A program made the translations under genes and the position numbers. Source: Rugamonas brunnea (lineage in GTDB: Bacteria; Pseudomonadota; Gammaproteobacteria; Burkholderiales; Burkholderiaceae_D). From it: DNA of 64,000 nt. The stretch covers positions 124,001-188,000 of the forward strand of contig NZ_JACEZT010000004.1 of the NCBI RefSeq assembly GCF_014042345.1, given 5' to 3'. This document shows, piece after piece, positions 35,840 to 44,427 of the stretch. The notes beneath the pieces were generated by a model, which did no database searches, was not told where the DNA came from, and worked only from the letters and a program-made list of their open reading frames with translations. The first letter of the stretch is position 1. Each line of letters opens with the position of its first letter.

Positions 35840-36145
35840 TTACTGGCCGAAGCCGTTGACGACGGTTTCAAAGTGCTCGACCTTGGGCGGCTGCGCGAAA
35901 TGGCCGCCGACCAGGCCGCGCCAGTCCGTGAAACCCTGGCTGCCGCGGAAGTCGACCGTGTGGTTTTCCAGCGTGGCCCAGCCGACGACCAGGTGGTAGG
36001 TGTCGGGCACTTCGATGTCGCGGTCGAGCCGCATCGACAAGCAACCCTTGGCGGCCTGGAAGATGGGGATGGCCTGGGCCACGGCGGCCTGGAAGGCGGC
36101 GTGCGCGTCGGGTTTGATGTACAGCTCGGCGATTTCATAGATCAT
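35840..36145 (-). CDS. antibiotic biosynthesis monooxygenase-like (ABM) protein
   Basis: Protein of 101 residues in the dimeric alpha/beta-barrel fold: MIYEIAELYIKPDAHAAFQA, VAQAIPIFQAAKGCLSMRLD, TYHLVVGWATLENHTVDFRG. AAAGGA precedes the ATG. Members range from monooxygenases of polyketide pathways to heme-degrading enzymes; nothing here sets the reaction. Divergent from the SDR gene with a 122-base spacer. Confidence 0.85.
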   Translation of the reverse strand: MIYEIAELYIKPDAHAAFQAAVAQAIPIFQAAKGCLSMRLDRDIEVPDTYHLVVGWATLENHTVDFRGSQGFTDWRGLVGGHFAQPPKVEHFETVVNGFGQ

Positions 36146-36267
36146 GGTGATGCGTCCTTTCGTAAGAATGCGGCCATTTTGCCTGAAACCGCCATAGTTT
36201 GCGTTGCCGCCTTGCATTAAATCAATCACTTGCTTTATTATTTGGGGTCCACCATCAGGGAGTCGCC

Positions 36268-37134
36268 ATGTACCGTTCCGTCTTCAAGCCCGGCCTGTTC
36301 AAGGATCAGCTCACCATCGTGACGGGCGGCGGCAGCGGCATCGGCCGTTGCACGGCGCATGAACTGGCGGCGCTGGGCGCCACGGTGGCGCTGGTGGGGC
36401 GCGACCCGGACAAGCTGGCGCGGGTGCGCGAGGAGATCGCGGCGGTGGGCGGCGTGGCCCAGGCATGGCCATGCAACATTCGCGACGAGGCGGCCGTGCA
36501 GGCGCTGGTGGCGGCCATCGTGGCCGAACACGGCCGGATCGACGGCTTGGTCAACAACGCCGGCGGCCAGTTCCCGGCCCCGCTCAAGGATATTTCGCTC
36601 AAGGGCTGGGAGGCCGTGCTGCAGACCAATTTGACGGGCGGCTTCCTGATGGCGCGCGAGTGCCTGAACCAGGCCATGCAGGCGCGCGGCGGGGCAGTGG
36701 TCAATATCGTGGCCGATATGTGGGGCGGCATGCCGAACATGGGGCATTCGGGCGCGGCGCGGGCCGGCATGGTCAATTTCACGGAGACGGCCGCCTTCGA
36801 GTGGGCACAGTACGGGGTGCGGGTGAACGCGGTGGCGCCCGGCTACGTGGCCTCGTCGGGCATGGACGCCTATCCGCCGTCGATGAAACAGACCATCCAG
36901 GCGTTTCCGCAAACGGTGCCGCTCAAGCGCTTCGGCACGGAGGCGGAAATTTCGGCCGCGATCGTGTTCCTGTTGTCGGAGGCGGCCGCGTTCATCACGG
37001 GCACCACCTTGCGCGTCGACGGTGGCCGCCCCAATGTGCGGCCGGGCATGCCCATGCCCGCGCTGCGCAACCCCAGCGTGCCGTTCGACGGCTTCCACCT
37101 GGCGCAGACGCCCAAGGTGCTGGGCGGGGATTAA
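36268..37134 (+). CDS. SDR family oxidoreductase, trans-2-enoyl-CoA reductase-like
   Basis: NAD(P)-dependent enzyme of 288 residues. Cofactor motif TGGGSGIGR near residue 20 and NNAGGQF near 100. The segment normally holding YxxxK reads GHSGAARAGMVNFTETAAFE, which lacks that tyrosine and lysine and resembles peroxisomal trans-2-enoyl-CoA reductases and 2,4-dienoyl-CoA reductases. The end TPKVLGGD follows a typical GTTLRVDGG. GGGAG precedes the ATG. A fatty acyl-CoA substrate is the best guess. Confidence 0.85.
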   Translation: MYRSVFKPGLFKDQLTIVTGGGSGIGRCTAHELAALGATVALVGRDPDKLARVREEIAAVGGVAQAWPCNIRDEAAVQALVAAIVAEHGRIDGLVNNAGGQFPAPLKDISLKGWEAVLQTNLTGGFLMARECLNQAMQARGGAVVNIVADMWGGMPNMGHSGAARAGMVNFTETAAFEWAQYGVRVNAVAPGYVASSGMDAYPPSMKQTIQAFPQTVPLKRFGTEAEISAAIVFLLSEAAAFITGTTLRVDGGRPNVRPGMPMPALRNPSVPFDGFHLAQTPKVLGGD

Positions 37135-37144
37135 TGCACCGGGA

Positions 37145-37810
37145 TTAACGCTCCGGCGTGCGCAGGATGAATTGCATGGCCGCGTCGGCCAGTTGGGCGA
37201 TGTCGGCGTCGCCGTCGGCCTTGTACCACTGCACGGTCCAGTTGAGCGCGCCGAACATGAACAGGCGGTCGAAGCGCGTCGGCAGGGCCCAGTCGCCCGC
37301 GTCGTGCAGCCGGGCGATCGCGTCATCCCACACGGCCTCGTAACGGTCCTTGAGCGCCACGATGCGGGCGCGCGACGACTCGTCCAGCGAGCGCGCCTCG
37401 TACAGCAGCACGGGGATGAAATGGTGGTCGGGCGCCAGCAGCGTGTGCAGATGCACTTCCACCAGTTGCCGCAGCAGTGCGCGCGGCGCCAGGCCCTGGG
37501 CCGCGATGGCCTCGATCCGGGCCAGCGATTGCGCCACACCCTGTTCCATGATGGCGGCCAGGATGTCCTGCTTGGTCTTGAAGTGGTAGAACCAGCTGCC
37601 GGCCTGGATGCCGGTGGCGGCGGCGATATCGCGCACGGTGGTGTTGTCGTAGCCGCGTTCGCGGAACAATTGCGCCGACTTTTCGATCAGTTCGGCCCGC
37701 AGGTTGCCACCGGCTCCTTTGAGCGGACGGCCGCGTTTCTTGGGGCTGGCGGGATCGGAAGCGGGAACGGTCTGCATGGCGGCGGCGGCAAAATCTAAGA
37801 TGGACAGCAT
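37145..37810 (-). CDS. TetR/AcrR family regulator
   Basis: Regulator of about 221 residues from the start used. The N-terminal helix-turn-helix is LIEKSAQLFRERGYDNTTVR, DIAAATGIQAGSWFYHFKTK, followed by a helical ligand domain like FadR/FabR-type TetR_C proteins. It is preceded by a basic KKRGRPLKG segment. The start is uncertain: ATGs at 37810 and 37777 are both possible and neither has a strong ribosome site. Convergent with the SDR gene, which it may control. Confidence 0.85.
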   Translation of the reverse strand: MLSILDFAAAAMQTVPASDPASPKKRGRPLKGAGGNLRAELIEKSAQLFRERGYDNTTVRDIAAATGIQAGSWFYHFKTKQDILAAIMEQGVAQSLARIEAIAAQGLAPRALLRQLVEVHLHTLLAPDHHFIPVLLYEARSLDESSRARIVALKDRYEAVWDDAIARLHDAGDWALPTRFDRLFMFGALNWTVQWYKADGDADIAQLADAAMQFILRTPER

Positions 37811-37950
37811 TTTAATGCAGGCCATGCCGGGGCCGCCATCCAATGATCATGGCGGAATGCGCGCAATGCGCAATAAAAGGCCCGGACTTGTGATCCGGGC
37901 GGTTGTTATGACGGGTTGGAAGTCGGATGGCTGGCAGCCCGCCGCGCCTG

Positions 37951-38559
37951 TCACGCTTTCCTCGGCCGTGCCAGGAAGGCCAGGATGCCCAGGCCCATGA
38001 GGAACATGCCATAGCTTTCCGGTTCCGGAACGGCCGGGATGTTCATCGACAGCAGGCTGCCGACTTTATCCGTGCCATCGCCGTTGTAGAAAGCCAGCTT
38101 CAGGTGCGGATCGCTGAAGTTCTGCGTGCCGCCGGTGAAGGTGAAGTGGAAGATCATGTCGTCGGCCAGTGCGATCCGGTTGGACGTGTTGGCGGCGTAG
38201 AAGCAGGCGCGCTGTACGCCGGTGCTGCCACCATCGCAACCGTTGGCGGTCAGTTCACTGGGCGAGTACGTCCACAGCGAGGCGGCCGTGGTGTTCGGTG
38301 GCCCGGCTTCGCCCGACAGGGCGGCGGTGGTGAACGTGCCGATGTCCTTCACTTGCAGCATGCCGATGTTGGTTGCCGTGGCCCAATCGCCGGTGCGGCC
38401 GGCGGCATCGATCTCCAGGGTCAGCACATTGGCGGCTTCCGTGAAGGTGAACGTCACGCCCTGATAAGTCAGCGTGCCAGCGCTGGCGAGCGGTGCTGCG
38501 ATCATGCCCGCTGCGAGCAGCAGGCTGCCGGCAGTTTTCTGGAAAAGCATTTTTTGCAT
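37951..38559 (-). CDS. PEP-CTERM sorting domain protein
   Basis: Exported protein of 202 residues. AGGGAA precedes the ATG. Signal peptide (TAGSLLLAAGMIAAPLASAG), then a beta-rich domain (GTLTYQGVTFTFTEAANVLT, DDMIFHFTFTGG) with a possible disulfide between the cysteines near ANGCDGG and QRACFY. It closes with VPEPESYGMFLMGLGILAFL and ARPRKA, the canonical PEP-CTERM signal for exosortase/XrtA processing. Function unknown; such proteins often belong to exopolysaccharide-linked surface layers. Confidence 0.9.
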   Translation of the reverse strand: MQKMLFQKTAGSLLLAAGMIAAPLASAGTLTYQGVTFTFTEAANVLTLEIDAAGRTGDWATATNIGMLQVKDIGTFTTAALSGEAGPPNTTAASLWTYSPSELTANGCDGGSTGVQRACFYAANTSNRIALADDMIFHFTFTGGTQNFSDPHLKLAFYNGDGTDKVGSLLSMNIPAVPEPESYGMFLMGLGILAFLARPRKA

Positions 38560-39491
38560 TTTGGTTCCCTCTTTTTCTAATATGTTACTGGTCAACAAGC
38601 AAGCTCAATTGCGGTGCGGAAAATAGCCATCGCGAATTTAGCTCGACAATTCAATCTAGCAAAAAATAATACGAATTAAAGTATTATTTTCATCATCTTA
38701 GTTTCTTAAGATAAACTGGCTATCGAGCATCTTTATTAGATAGTCTGTTGGCTATATCCTCCTTTCTTTTTTATTGCCTGGTTTAATGCTCATCATCGCT
38801 TTTCTCATGGCGCCGCCGCTTTTCCCTCTGTGGTTGTGGGGGCGCGGCGTGATGCGCCATGAAGTTGTTATTTACTCTAATAAATTCCTTATTTACCTTT
38901 AAAGTAATATTTCACTTCGTCACGTTATCGTTGTTCGTTCATTTTTAATTATTAATAACGTAAGCTTATGTGATAAATACTATCATGTGAGAAGAGACGC
39001 AAAACTTGTTTTTTATAATCGTAATGACCTTTTGGTTGAATTTTTTCAATAACCAGTGTTTCTTGATTTGATCAAGTTTATTTCTGAATGGATATTTGAA
39101 ATACGTTTATTCAACTTTTAATTCATTTCTTTAATTCATTCCGACCATAGACATATTATTCCTATGGGAAATTTCATATTTGTACGGATATAGTATTTAT
39201 TCGCGGCCGGGGCCGATATCGAGGGGGAAATGGGTCACCATAGCGAGCAGTCCGGCATGGCGTATAAGCACGCGCATATAGCTTTCCGAGTGGCAAACAA
39301 TTCATGCGCTTGTCAGACGGACTCGGGTAATCCATCCTCATCAGCAGCACCTGCACAACAGAAAGGAAGATGTTCCCCACGGCATCACGCGATGGCTTGA
39401 TGTAAAGCAGATTGGCCAACATGGAAATTTCGCTATTGCCGGAAGCGGGCGCGTCAAAACCGCAACAATGACATTGACCCCACCCACCACC
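38560..39491. other. long AT-rich gene-free interval
   Basis: More than 900 bases without a convincing gene. From about 38600 to 39180 the sequence is strikingly AT-rich against the GC-rich surroundings and stops occur in all frames. It contains a perfect 10-base stem AAAATAATAC / GTATTATTTT (38663-38690) and a short GC-rich insert near 38800-38860. From 39200 composition returns toward normal. Promoters of the PEP-CTERM and NTF2-like genes should lie here. Confidence 0.7.
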
Positions 39492-39863
39492 ATGAGCGCG
39501 TTGACGGCCGAACAGAGCGCAGTGCTGATCCCCATCGAACACTATTTCCTCGGCCATGCGCGCGACGACGCGGCCCACATGCGGCAGGCATTCCTGCCCA
39601 GCGCGCACATCGAGTCCATGCGCGACGGGGTGTTCACCTCCTGGCCGCTGGATGTGTATTGCGAACGCTTCAAGGGCGTGCCGGCGGCCGACGAGGCCAC
39701 CCGCCGCCGCACGGTGGACTGGATCGACGTGGCCGGCCTGTCCGCCTGCGCCAGGGTCACGCTGGTGCACGGCCCCGTGACCTTCACCGACTACTTCGTC
39801 CTGTTGAAAACGGCCGATGGCTGGCGGATCGCCAACAAGGCCTTCCACGGCCAGCCTGGCTGA
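39492..39863 (+). CDS. NTF2-like (nuclear transport factor 2 family) protein
   Basis: Soluble protein of 123 residues beginning MSALTAEQSAVLIPIEHYFL, with HARDDAAHMRQAFLPSAHIE, LDVYCERFKG, and FTDYFVLLKTADGWRIANKA, the conical SnoaL/lumazine-binding-like fold. The start is uncertain; an ATG eight codons earlier is also open and neither has a good ribosome site. The family covers enzymes and binding proteins; no active-site inference is made. Confidence 0.8.
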   Translation: MSALTAEQSAVLIPIEHYFLGHARDDAAHMRQAFLPSAHIESMRDGVFTSWPLDVYCERFKGVPAADEATRRRTVDWIDVAGLSACARVTLVHGPVTFTDYFVLLKTADGWRIANKAFHGQPG

Positions 39864-40029
39864 AGCGTTGTTGGTTGTGGCGTTAGTTGTGGCAGCTTGA
39901 TCTGGGACTTCAAATGGTTGATCGCAAAGTCTCCCGACCTTGATACACTTATCTTATGCAAGCTGCCGGTGGCCGGCTTGCTGCGCGGGCTGGCGACAGC
40001 CCTGAAGGCGAGGCAAGGCGGGGTGGCAC

Positions 40030-41490
40030 ATGGCAGACCTAGCACAACCGGAGCAGCCGGTTTTCCTATCGACCGTACCGGCCGCACCGCGCCAGCGGCG
40101 CCTCGCGTACGCGGTAGTCATGCTGTCGGTCGTCATCTTCCTGGTGGCCGCGCCGTTCGCGAAGGTGCAACTGCAGCGGGTGTGGGCCTTCATCCCGGCC
40201 TATGAATCGGCGCTGGTGATCTGTGACCTGGTTACGGCCTCGCTGCTGTTCGGCCAGTTCCATTCCTTCCATGTCCGTTCCCTGTATGTGCTCGCCTGTG
40301 GCTACCTGTTCACGGCCCTGACGGCCTGCGTCCACCTGCTGACCTTCCCCGGCGTGTTCGACACCGGCGGCATGCTGGGCGCCGGACCGCAGACGACGGC
40401 CTGGCTGTACATGCTGTGGCATGGCGGCTTCCCCCTGTTCGTGATCGCCTATGCGCTACTCAGGCGCAGCGCCACGGACGACGTGTTGCCGACCCGCCGC
40501 ACCAGCCTGATGATCGTGCTGGGCGCGCTGCTGGTGCTGGCGGTCGTGGTCGCACTGGCGCTGGTGGCGACGCGCTACCATGACATGCTGCCCAACATTA
40601 TGACGGCGGACCGCTATACCCCGTTTATGCTCTCCGTGGTGGGCACGGTCTGGTGCCTGAGCCTGCTGGCGCTGGTGGTGCTGTGGTATGGCGGCGCGCG
40701 CTCGCTGCTGGATTTGTGGCTGGTCGTGGTGATGTGGGTGTGGGTGGTCGACGTGGCGCTGTCGGCCATGCTCAACGGCGGACGCTTCGACGTCGGTTTC
40801 TACGTGGGCCGCCTGTACGGCCTGCTGGCGTCCAGCTTCGTGCTGATGGTGCTGCTGGCCGAGAGCGGCATGATGTACAGCAGCCTGCTGGACATGATGG
40901 AGCGGCTGCGCCGCATCAACCTGACCGATGGTTTGACGGGAATTACCAACCGGCGCGCGTTCGATGCCGAGTTGCTGCTGGAGTGGCGCCGGGCCCTGCG
41001 TGGCCATGCACCGCTGGCCTTGCTCATGATCGACGTTGATTATTTCAAAGCCTACAACGATACCCATGGCCATGTGGCCGGCGACAGTTGCCTGCGCGCC
41101 GTGGCGCAGGCGCTGGCGGGCGCCTCGCACCGGGCCGGCGACATGGTGGCGCGCTATGGCGGCGAGGAATTCGTCGCGCTGCTGCCGCAGACGGGCCTGG
41201 CCGACGCCGAACTGATCGCCCAGCGCATGCGCCTGGCCGTGGCTGACCTGGGCATTCCCCATGGTGGCGCGGCCGGCTGGCCGCAGGTGACGGTGAGTAT
41301 CGGCGTGGTGTCGGCCAGTTGCCGCGCGCCCGACGCGGAAGCAGGGCAGGCCGCGCAGCAGCAACCCCCGTCGACCCTGCTGGTGGAGGCGGCCGACAAG
41401 GCCTTGTATGTGGCCAAGTCATCCGGACGCAACCGTATCTCGGCCAACGGCCTGCGCGTGCAGGATACGCACGCGCTGCATCCGGCTTGA
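40030..41490 (+). CDS. membrane diguanylate cyclase (MASE4-like sensor + GGDEF)
   Basis: Protein of 486 residues. The first 290 residues carry about eight membrane helices with FAKVQLQRVWAFIPAYESAL and HGGFPLFVIAYALLR, the MASE4 type of integral sensor. The GGDEF domain (about 305-465) has LTDGLTGITNRRAF, DVDYFKAYNDTHGHVAGD and the active site RYGGEEFVALL, so it should make c-di-GMP. No obvious RxxD inhibitory site stands just before the active motif. GGGGTGG lies before the ATG. Confidence 0.92.
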   Translation: MADLAQPEQPVFLSTVPAAPRQRRLAYAVVMLSVVIFLVAAPFAKVQLQRVWAFIPAYESALVICDLVTASLLFGQFHSFHVRSLYVLACGYLFTALTACVHLLTFPGVFDTGGMLGAGPQTTAWLYMLWHGGFPLFVIAYALLRRSATDDVLPTRRTSLMIVLGALLVLAVVVALALVATRYHDMLPNIMTADRYTPFMLSVVGTVWCLSLLALVVLWYGGARSLLDLWLVVVMWVWVVDVALSAMLNGGRFDVGFYVGRLYGLLASSFVLMVLLAESGMMYSSLLDMMERLRRINLTDGLTGITNRRAFDAELLLEWRRALRGHAPLALLMIDVDYFKAYNDTHGHVAGDSCLRAVAQALAGASHRAGDMVARYGGEEFVALLPQTGLADAELIAQRMRLAVADLGIPHGGAAGWPQVTVSIGVVSASCRAPDAEAGQAAQQQPPSTLLVEAADKALYVAKSSGRNRISANGLRVQDTHALHPA

Positions 41491-41560
41491 CGGCGCCGGA
41501 ACATCGTCCCGGGCCGCCGGTCTAATCCCATAGTGCCGCATGGCGGCGAAGGGAGCGGAC

Positions 41561-42019
41561 ATGGCGATGCCGGACGAGCAGGATGGCTGGGACGCGCTGG
41601 CCAGGCGGCTGCGCGAAAAGCGGGCCCAGCTCGCTGCCTTCAATCACAAAGCCAGCGCACGCGGCGCCGGGCTTACCAACACGGGCATCGTCGCCAGCGC
41701 GCTGGCCGCCGTGCTGACGGCGGCGCCGGCCCTCGGTGGCTTGCGCCTGACGCAGGCGCTCGGTTCGGCCGGTGCGAATAGTCCCAGTTGGCGCATCCTG
41801 TGCGCGGTGGCCAGCTTGTGTTCTTTGGTGGCCGCCATTGCCACCAATCTGCTGCGCAGCCACGATATCGCGGCCCGTCTGGCCAAGGCGCAGGCGGTCG
41901 ACGCCCGGCTGGAGGGACTGGAATTGCTGGTCGAACTGCGGCAGTTGTCGCTCAAGGACGCCACGGAGCGCTACGAGAGCGCGATACCGGAAGTGGCGTT
42001 CATCGCCTCGGAACCGTAG
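41561..42019 (+). CDS. hypothetical membrane protein with two helices
   Basis: Protein of 152 residues. An AAGGGAG five bases before the ATG at 41561 sets the start. An N-terminal basic amphipathic stretch (WDALARRLREKRAQLAAF) precedes two hydrophobic segments (GIVASALAAVLTAAPALG and ILCAVASLCSLVAAIATNLL) and a charged C-terminal helix (KAQAVDARLEGLELLVELRQ). The layout recalls small SLATT-like membrane proteins but no firm family is seen. It sits between two diguanylate cyclase genes. Confidence 0.65.
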   Translation: MAMPDEQDGWDALARRLREKRAQLAAFNHKASARGAGLTNTGIVASALAAVLTAAPALGGLRLTQALGSAGANSPSWRILCAVASLCSLVAAIATNLLRSHDIAARLAKAQAVDARLEGLELLVELRQLSLKDATERYESAIPEVAFIASEP

Positions 42020-42043
42020 CGGCGCCGGGGGCGCCAGCCGGTG

Positions 42044-42997
42044 TCAGGCTGCGGCGTCCTGCGCGCTGTCCACCACCACGCAGTCGCGGCCGGCGTGCTT
42101 GGCCGCATACAGGGCGCGGTCGGCCGCGCCCAGCAGGCTTTCGGCGTCGGCCAGCCGGTTCTTGTCGAAGCTGGCCACGCCGATGCTCATGGTCACGTGG
42201 TTGCGCACGGCGGCCGGGGCGTGCGTGATGCCGAGCGCGGCGATGCGGGCCCGGATCGCTTCCGCGTGTTGCTGCGCCTGCGCCGGTCCCGTGTCGGGCA
42301 GCACGGCGGCGAACTCCTCGCCACCGTAGCGGGCCGCCAGGTCGGCCGGACGCTGCAGCATGCCGGCGAACGCCTCGGCCACCAGGCTCAGACAGGCGTC
42401 ACCCTGCTGGTGACCGAAGTGGTCGTTGTAGGCCTTGAAGGAATCGATGTCCATCAGCAGTAGCGACAGTTCGTTGCCGTTGCGGTGCGCGCGCCGCAGT
42501 TCGCGGTCCAGCGCGACGTCGAAATGGCGGCGGTTGGCGATGCCGGTCAGGCCGTCCACATAGGACTGGGCGCGCAACGCTTCGGCCTGGCCCCGCAACT
42601 GGCGCTCGCGGCCCACGGTGGTGCTGACGTCGCTCACTTCGATCAGGCAATAGCGCTCCTTGCCTTCCGTGAACGGGGTGACGGACACGCTTTGCTCCAT
42701 CCGTTCGCCGCCCCAGGTGCCGGCGGGGTAGAGCGCGAACGGGGTGCGGTTCGATGCCTGCGGCAGCTGGGTGGGCAGGTTGTTGACCAGGGCCGTGTGC
42801 ACGGCTTGTTCCAGCCGCTGGCCGCGCAATTCCGGGATCAGGTCGAACAGTTCATTGCCTTGCACGCGGCTGGCGGACCAGCCCGAGTGGCTGGCCATCC
42901 ACTGGTTCCACAGCACGATGGTCTGGCTGGCATCGAGCACCACCAGGCCCAGGTTGGCCAGACCCAGCACGCGTTCGAACAGCTTGGGGTGGATCAT
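42044..42997 (-). CDS. PAS-GGDEF diguanylate cyclase
   Basis: Soluble protein of 317 residues. GGAGG before the ATG sets the start at MIHPKLFERVLGLANLGLVV. A PAS domain (about 8-120: VVLDASQTIVLWNQWMASHS) leads through a short coiled segment into a GGDEF domain (about 150-310) with VDGLTGIANRRHFD, DIDSFKAYNDHFGHQQGD and RYGGEEFAAVLP. Expected to synthesise c-di-GMP in response to a small-molecule or redox cue. Convergent with the two-helix protein. Confidence 0.93.
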   Translation of the reverse strand: MIHPKLFERVLGLANLGLVVLDASQTIVLWNQWMASHSGWSASRVQGNELFDLIPELRGQRLEQAVHTALVNNLPTQLPQASNRTPFALYPAGTWGGERMEQSVSVTPFTEGKERYCLIEVSDVSTTVGRERQLRGQAEALRAQSYVDGLTGIANRRHFDVALDRELRRAHRNGNELSLLLMDIDSFKAYNDHFGHQQGDACLSLVAEAFAGMLQRPADLAARYGGEEFAAVLPDTGPAQAQQHAEAIRARIAALGITHAPAAVRNHVTMSIGVASFDKNRLADAESLLGAADRALYAAKHAGRDCVVVDSAQDAAA

Positions 42998-43135
42998 GGG
43001 CGGACCTCCAGAGGGCGTTGGGCGGGCAGGGGACGGGCGGATACTTGCATGCGGTTCTTCCAGGCGTAAACAGGTTGCGGGCAAGGCAGGTGCAACATTG
43101 CAAGATTATATGCGTTTGGATGCGCGCCGCGAGGC

Positions 43136-44320
43136 TTAGTTGTTGGCGGCTATGCTGCCGCCGCGTTGCCTGCGGCGCCCCAGCCACAGCACCAGGCCGG
43201 TGATCATGAAGGCCAGCGGCGCCAGTCCGCACAAGGACACCAATACCCGGCCCGCCGGCCCGAACGCTTCGCCCGTATGTAGCGGGAATTGCCAGTTGAA
43301 GAAGGTGTCGCCGGAGGCGGCGGCCAGCGGGTCGCGCACGCGCAGGACCGCGCCGCTGTAGGCATCCACGCTGACACGGGTGCTGCCGTCGCCGGCGCGG
43401 ATTTCGTCCGGCTGGCGCAGGCGGATCTCGTACGGCGCCCTGGCCGACCCCAGCGACAGGCGCGTCAGGCGGCCTTGCGGCATCCGTTGTTGGGCCGCTT
43501 CCAGCGCCGCCGCCACGCTGACCGGCTGGCGGCCCAGGGCCGCCGGTCCATTGGTGGCCTTGCCCTCATGTTCCAGCGTCGCCACCGCGCCGACCACCGG
43601 GCGCACCCACTCGGGCAGGTTCATCGCCATGCCCGTGAAGCCAAGCACGGCCAGCACCGGCGTCAGGAAAAAGCCGGCCGAGCGGTGCAGGCTGTAATGG
43701 AACTGGCGGCTCGTGGGCGCGCCGTGCACGCGCAAGGCCTTGCGCAGGCTGGAGAGCGTGTGTTTGGGCCACCACAGCACCAGGCCCAGCAGCGACGTCA
43801 ATGTCAGCAGCAAGCCGCAGATGCCGGTCACGGTCTTGCCGACTTCGCCCGCGAACAGGAAGCGGTGCAGGTGGAACAGGGTGGGCATCAACAGCGCGGG
43901 CGACAGGCCGAATTCGCCATAGTTGCGTTCGCCCAGGATGGCCAGCGTGTAGCGATCCAGCATGACCTGGCGCGTCCTTGAAGTATCGAAGCTGCCCTTG
44001 TTCGGGTTCGGTTTGCGGTACCAGGCCACGTAGACGTCATCCGCCGCGTAAGGCAGCTGCAGCATCGTGGGCCGGCCGTAGCCGGGCGCGGCGGACAGGC
44101 GCTCGACGGCGGCCTCGGCCTGGGCCGGCGTGGGCGCCGCATCGACCTTGCCGGCCGCGCCGTGCGAACGCAGCAGGGCAGGGTTAAGTGCGGCATCGAG
44201 TTCATCGGTCCAGGCGATGGCCGCCCCGGTCAGACCGGCCAGGATGAAGATGGCCCCGAAGATCAGGGACACATACAGGTGGAGTGTGCGCAGCCGCGCA
44301 CGCAGCAAACCAGTCAGCAT
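43136..44320 (-). CDS. PepSY-associated TM helix protein, iron-regulated
   Basis: Membrane protein of 394 residues with four main helices (LHLYVSLIFGAIFILAGLTG, VTGICGLLLTLTSLLGLVLW, FFLTPVLAVLGFTGMAMNLP, VLVSLCGLAPLAFMITGLVL) and periplasmic PepSY-type segments between them. HLHRFLFAGEVGK and FHYSLHRSAGFF carry conserved histidines. Such proteins pair with siderophore receptors and may reduce ferric siderophores. The start chosen fits the first helix; a longer frame would run across the Fur box. Divergent from the TonB-dependent receptor gene. Confidence 0.88.
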   Translation of the reverse strand: MLTGLLRARLRTLHLYVSLIFGAIFILAGLTGAAIAWTDELDAALNPALLRSHGAAGKVDAAPTPAQAEAAVERLSAAPGYGRPTMLQLPYAADDVYVAWYRKPNPNKGSFDTSRTRQVMLDRYTLAILGERNYGEFGLSPALLMPTLFHLHRFLFAGEVGKTVTGICGLLLTLTSLLGLVLWWPKHTLSSLRKALRVHGAPTSRQFHYSLHRSAGFFLTPVLAVLGFTGMAMNLPEWVRPVVGAVATLEHEGKATNGPAALGRQPVSVAAALEAAQQRMPQGRLTRLSLGSARAPYEIRLRQPDEIRAGDGSTRVSVDAYSGAVLRVRDPLAAASGDTFFNWQFPLHTGEAFGPAGRVLVSLCGLAPLAFMITGLVLWLGRRRQRGGSIAANN

Positions 44321-44355
44321 ATTTTCAAGGGAGTAATAAAAGTGCTTGAGATTAT

Positions 44356-44376
44356 AAATGATAATGATTATCATTT
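44356..44376. promoter_or_regulatory. Fur box in the divergent promoter
   Basis: A 21-base near-perfect palindrome, AAATGATAAT then GATTATCATTT with one central mismatch, matches the Fur consensus GATAATGATAATCATTATC closely. It lies between the PepSY gene and the TonB-dependent receptor and should repress both when iron is sufficient. Confidence 0.88.
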
Positions 44377-44427
44377 GCGTTTCTTTATTGAGTTTCTTTT
44401 TGTATCGTTTTGTTGAGGAGAGCGTGC

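Noticed and set aside
38560..38640. sigma-54 promoter for the PEP-CTERM gene
   Set aside because: A GG and GC pair exists but with nine rather than ten bases between, so it does not fit the -24/-12 spacing.
39174..39848. 224-residue open frame on the minus strand next to the AT-rich island
   Set aside because: Its first half is the antisense of the NTF2-like gene and the rest has no ribosome site or family signal.
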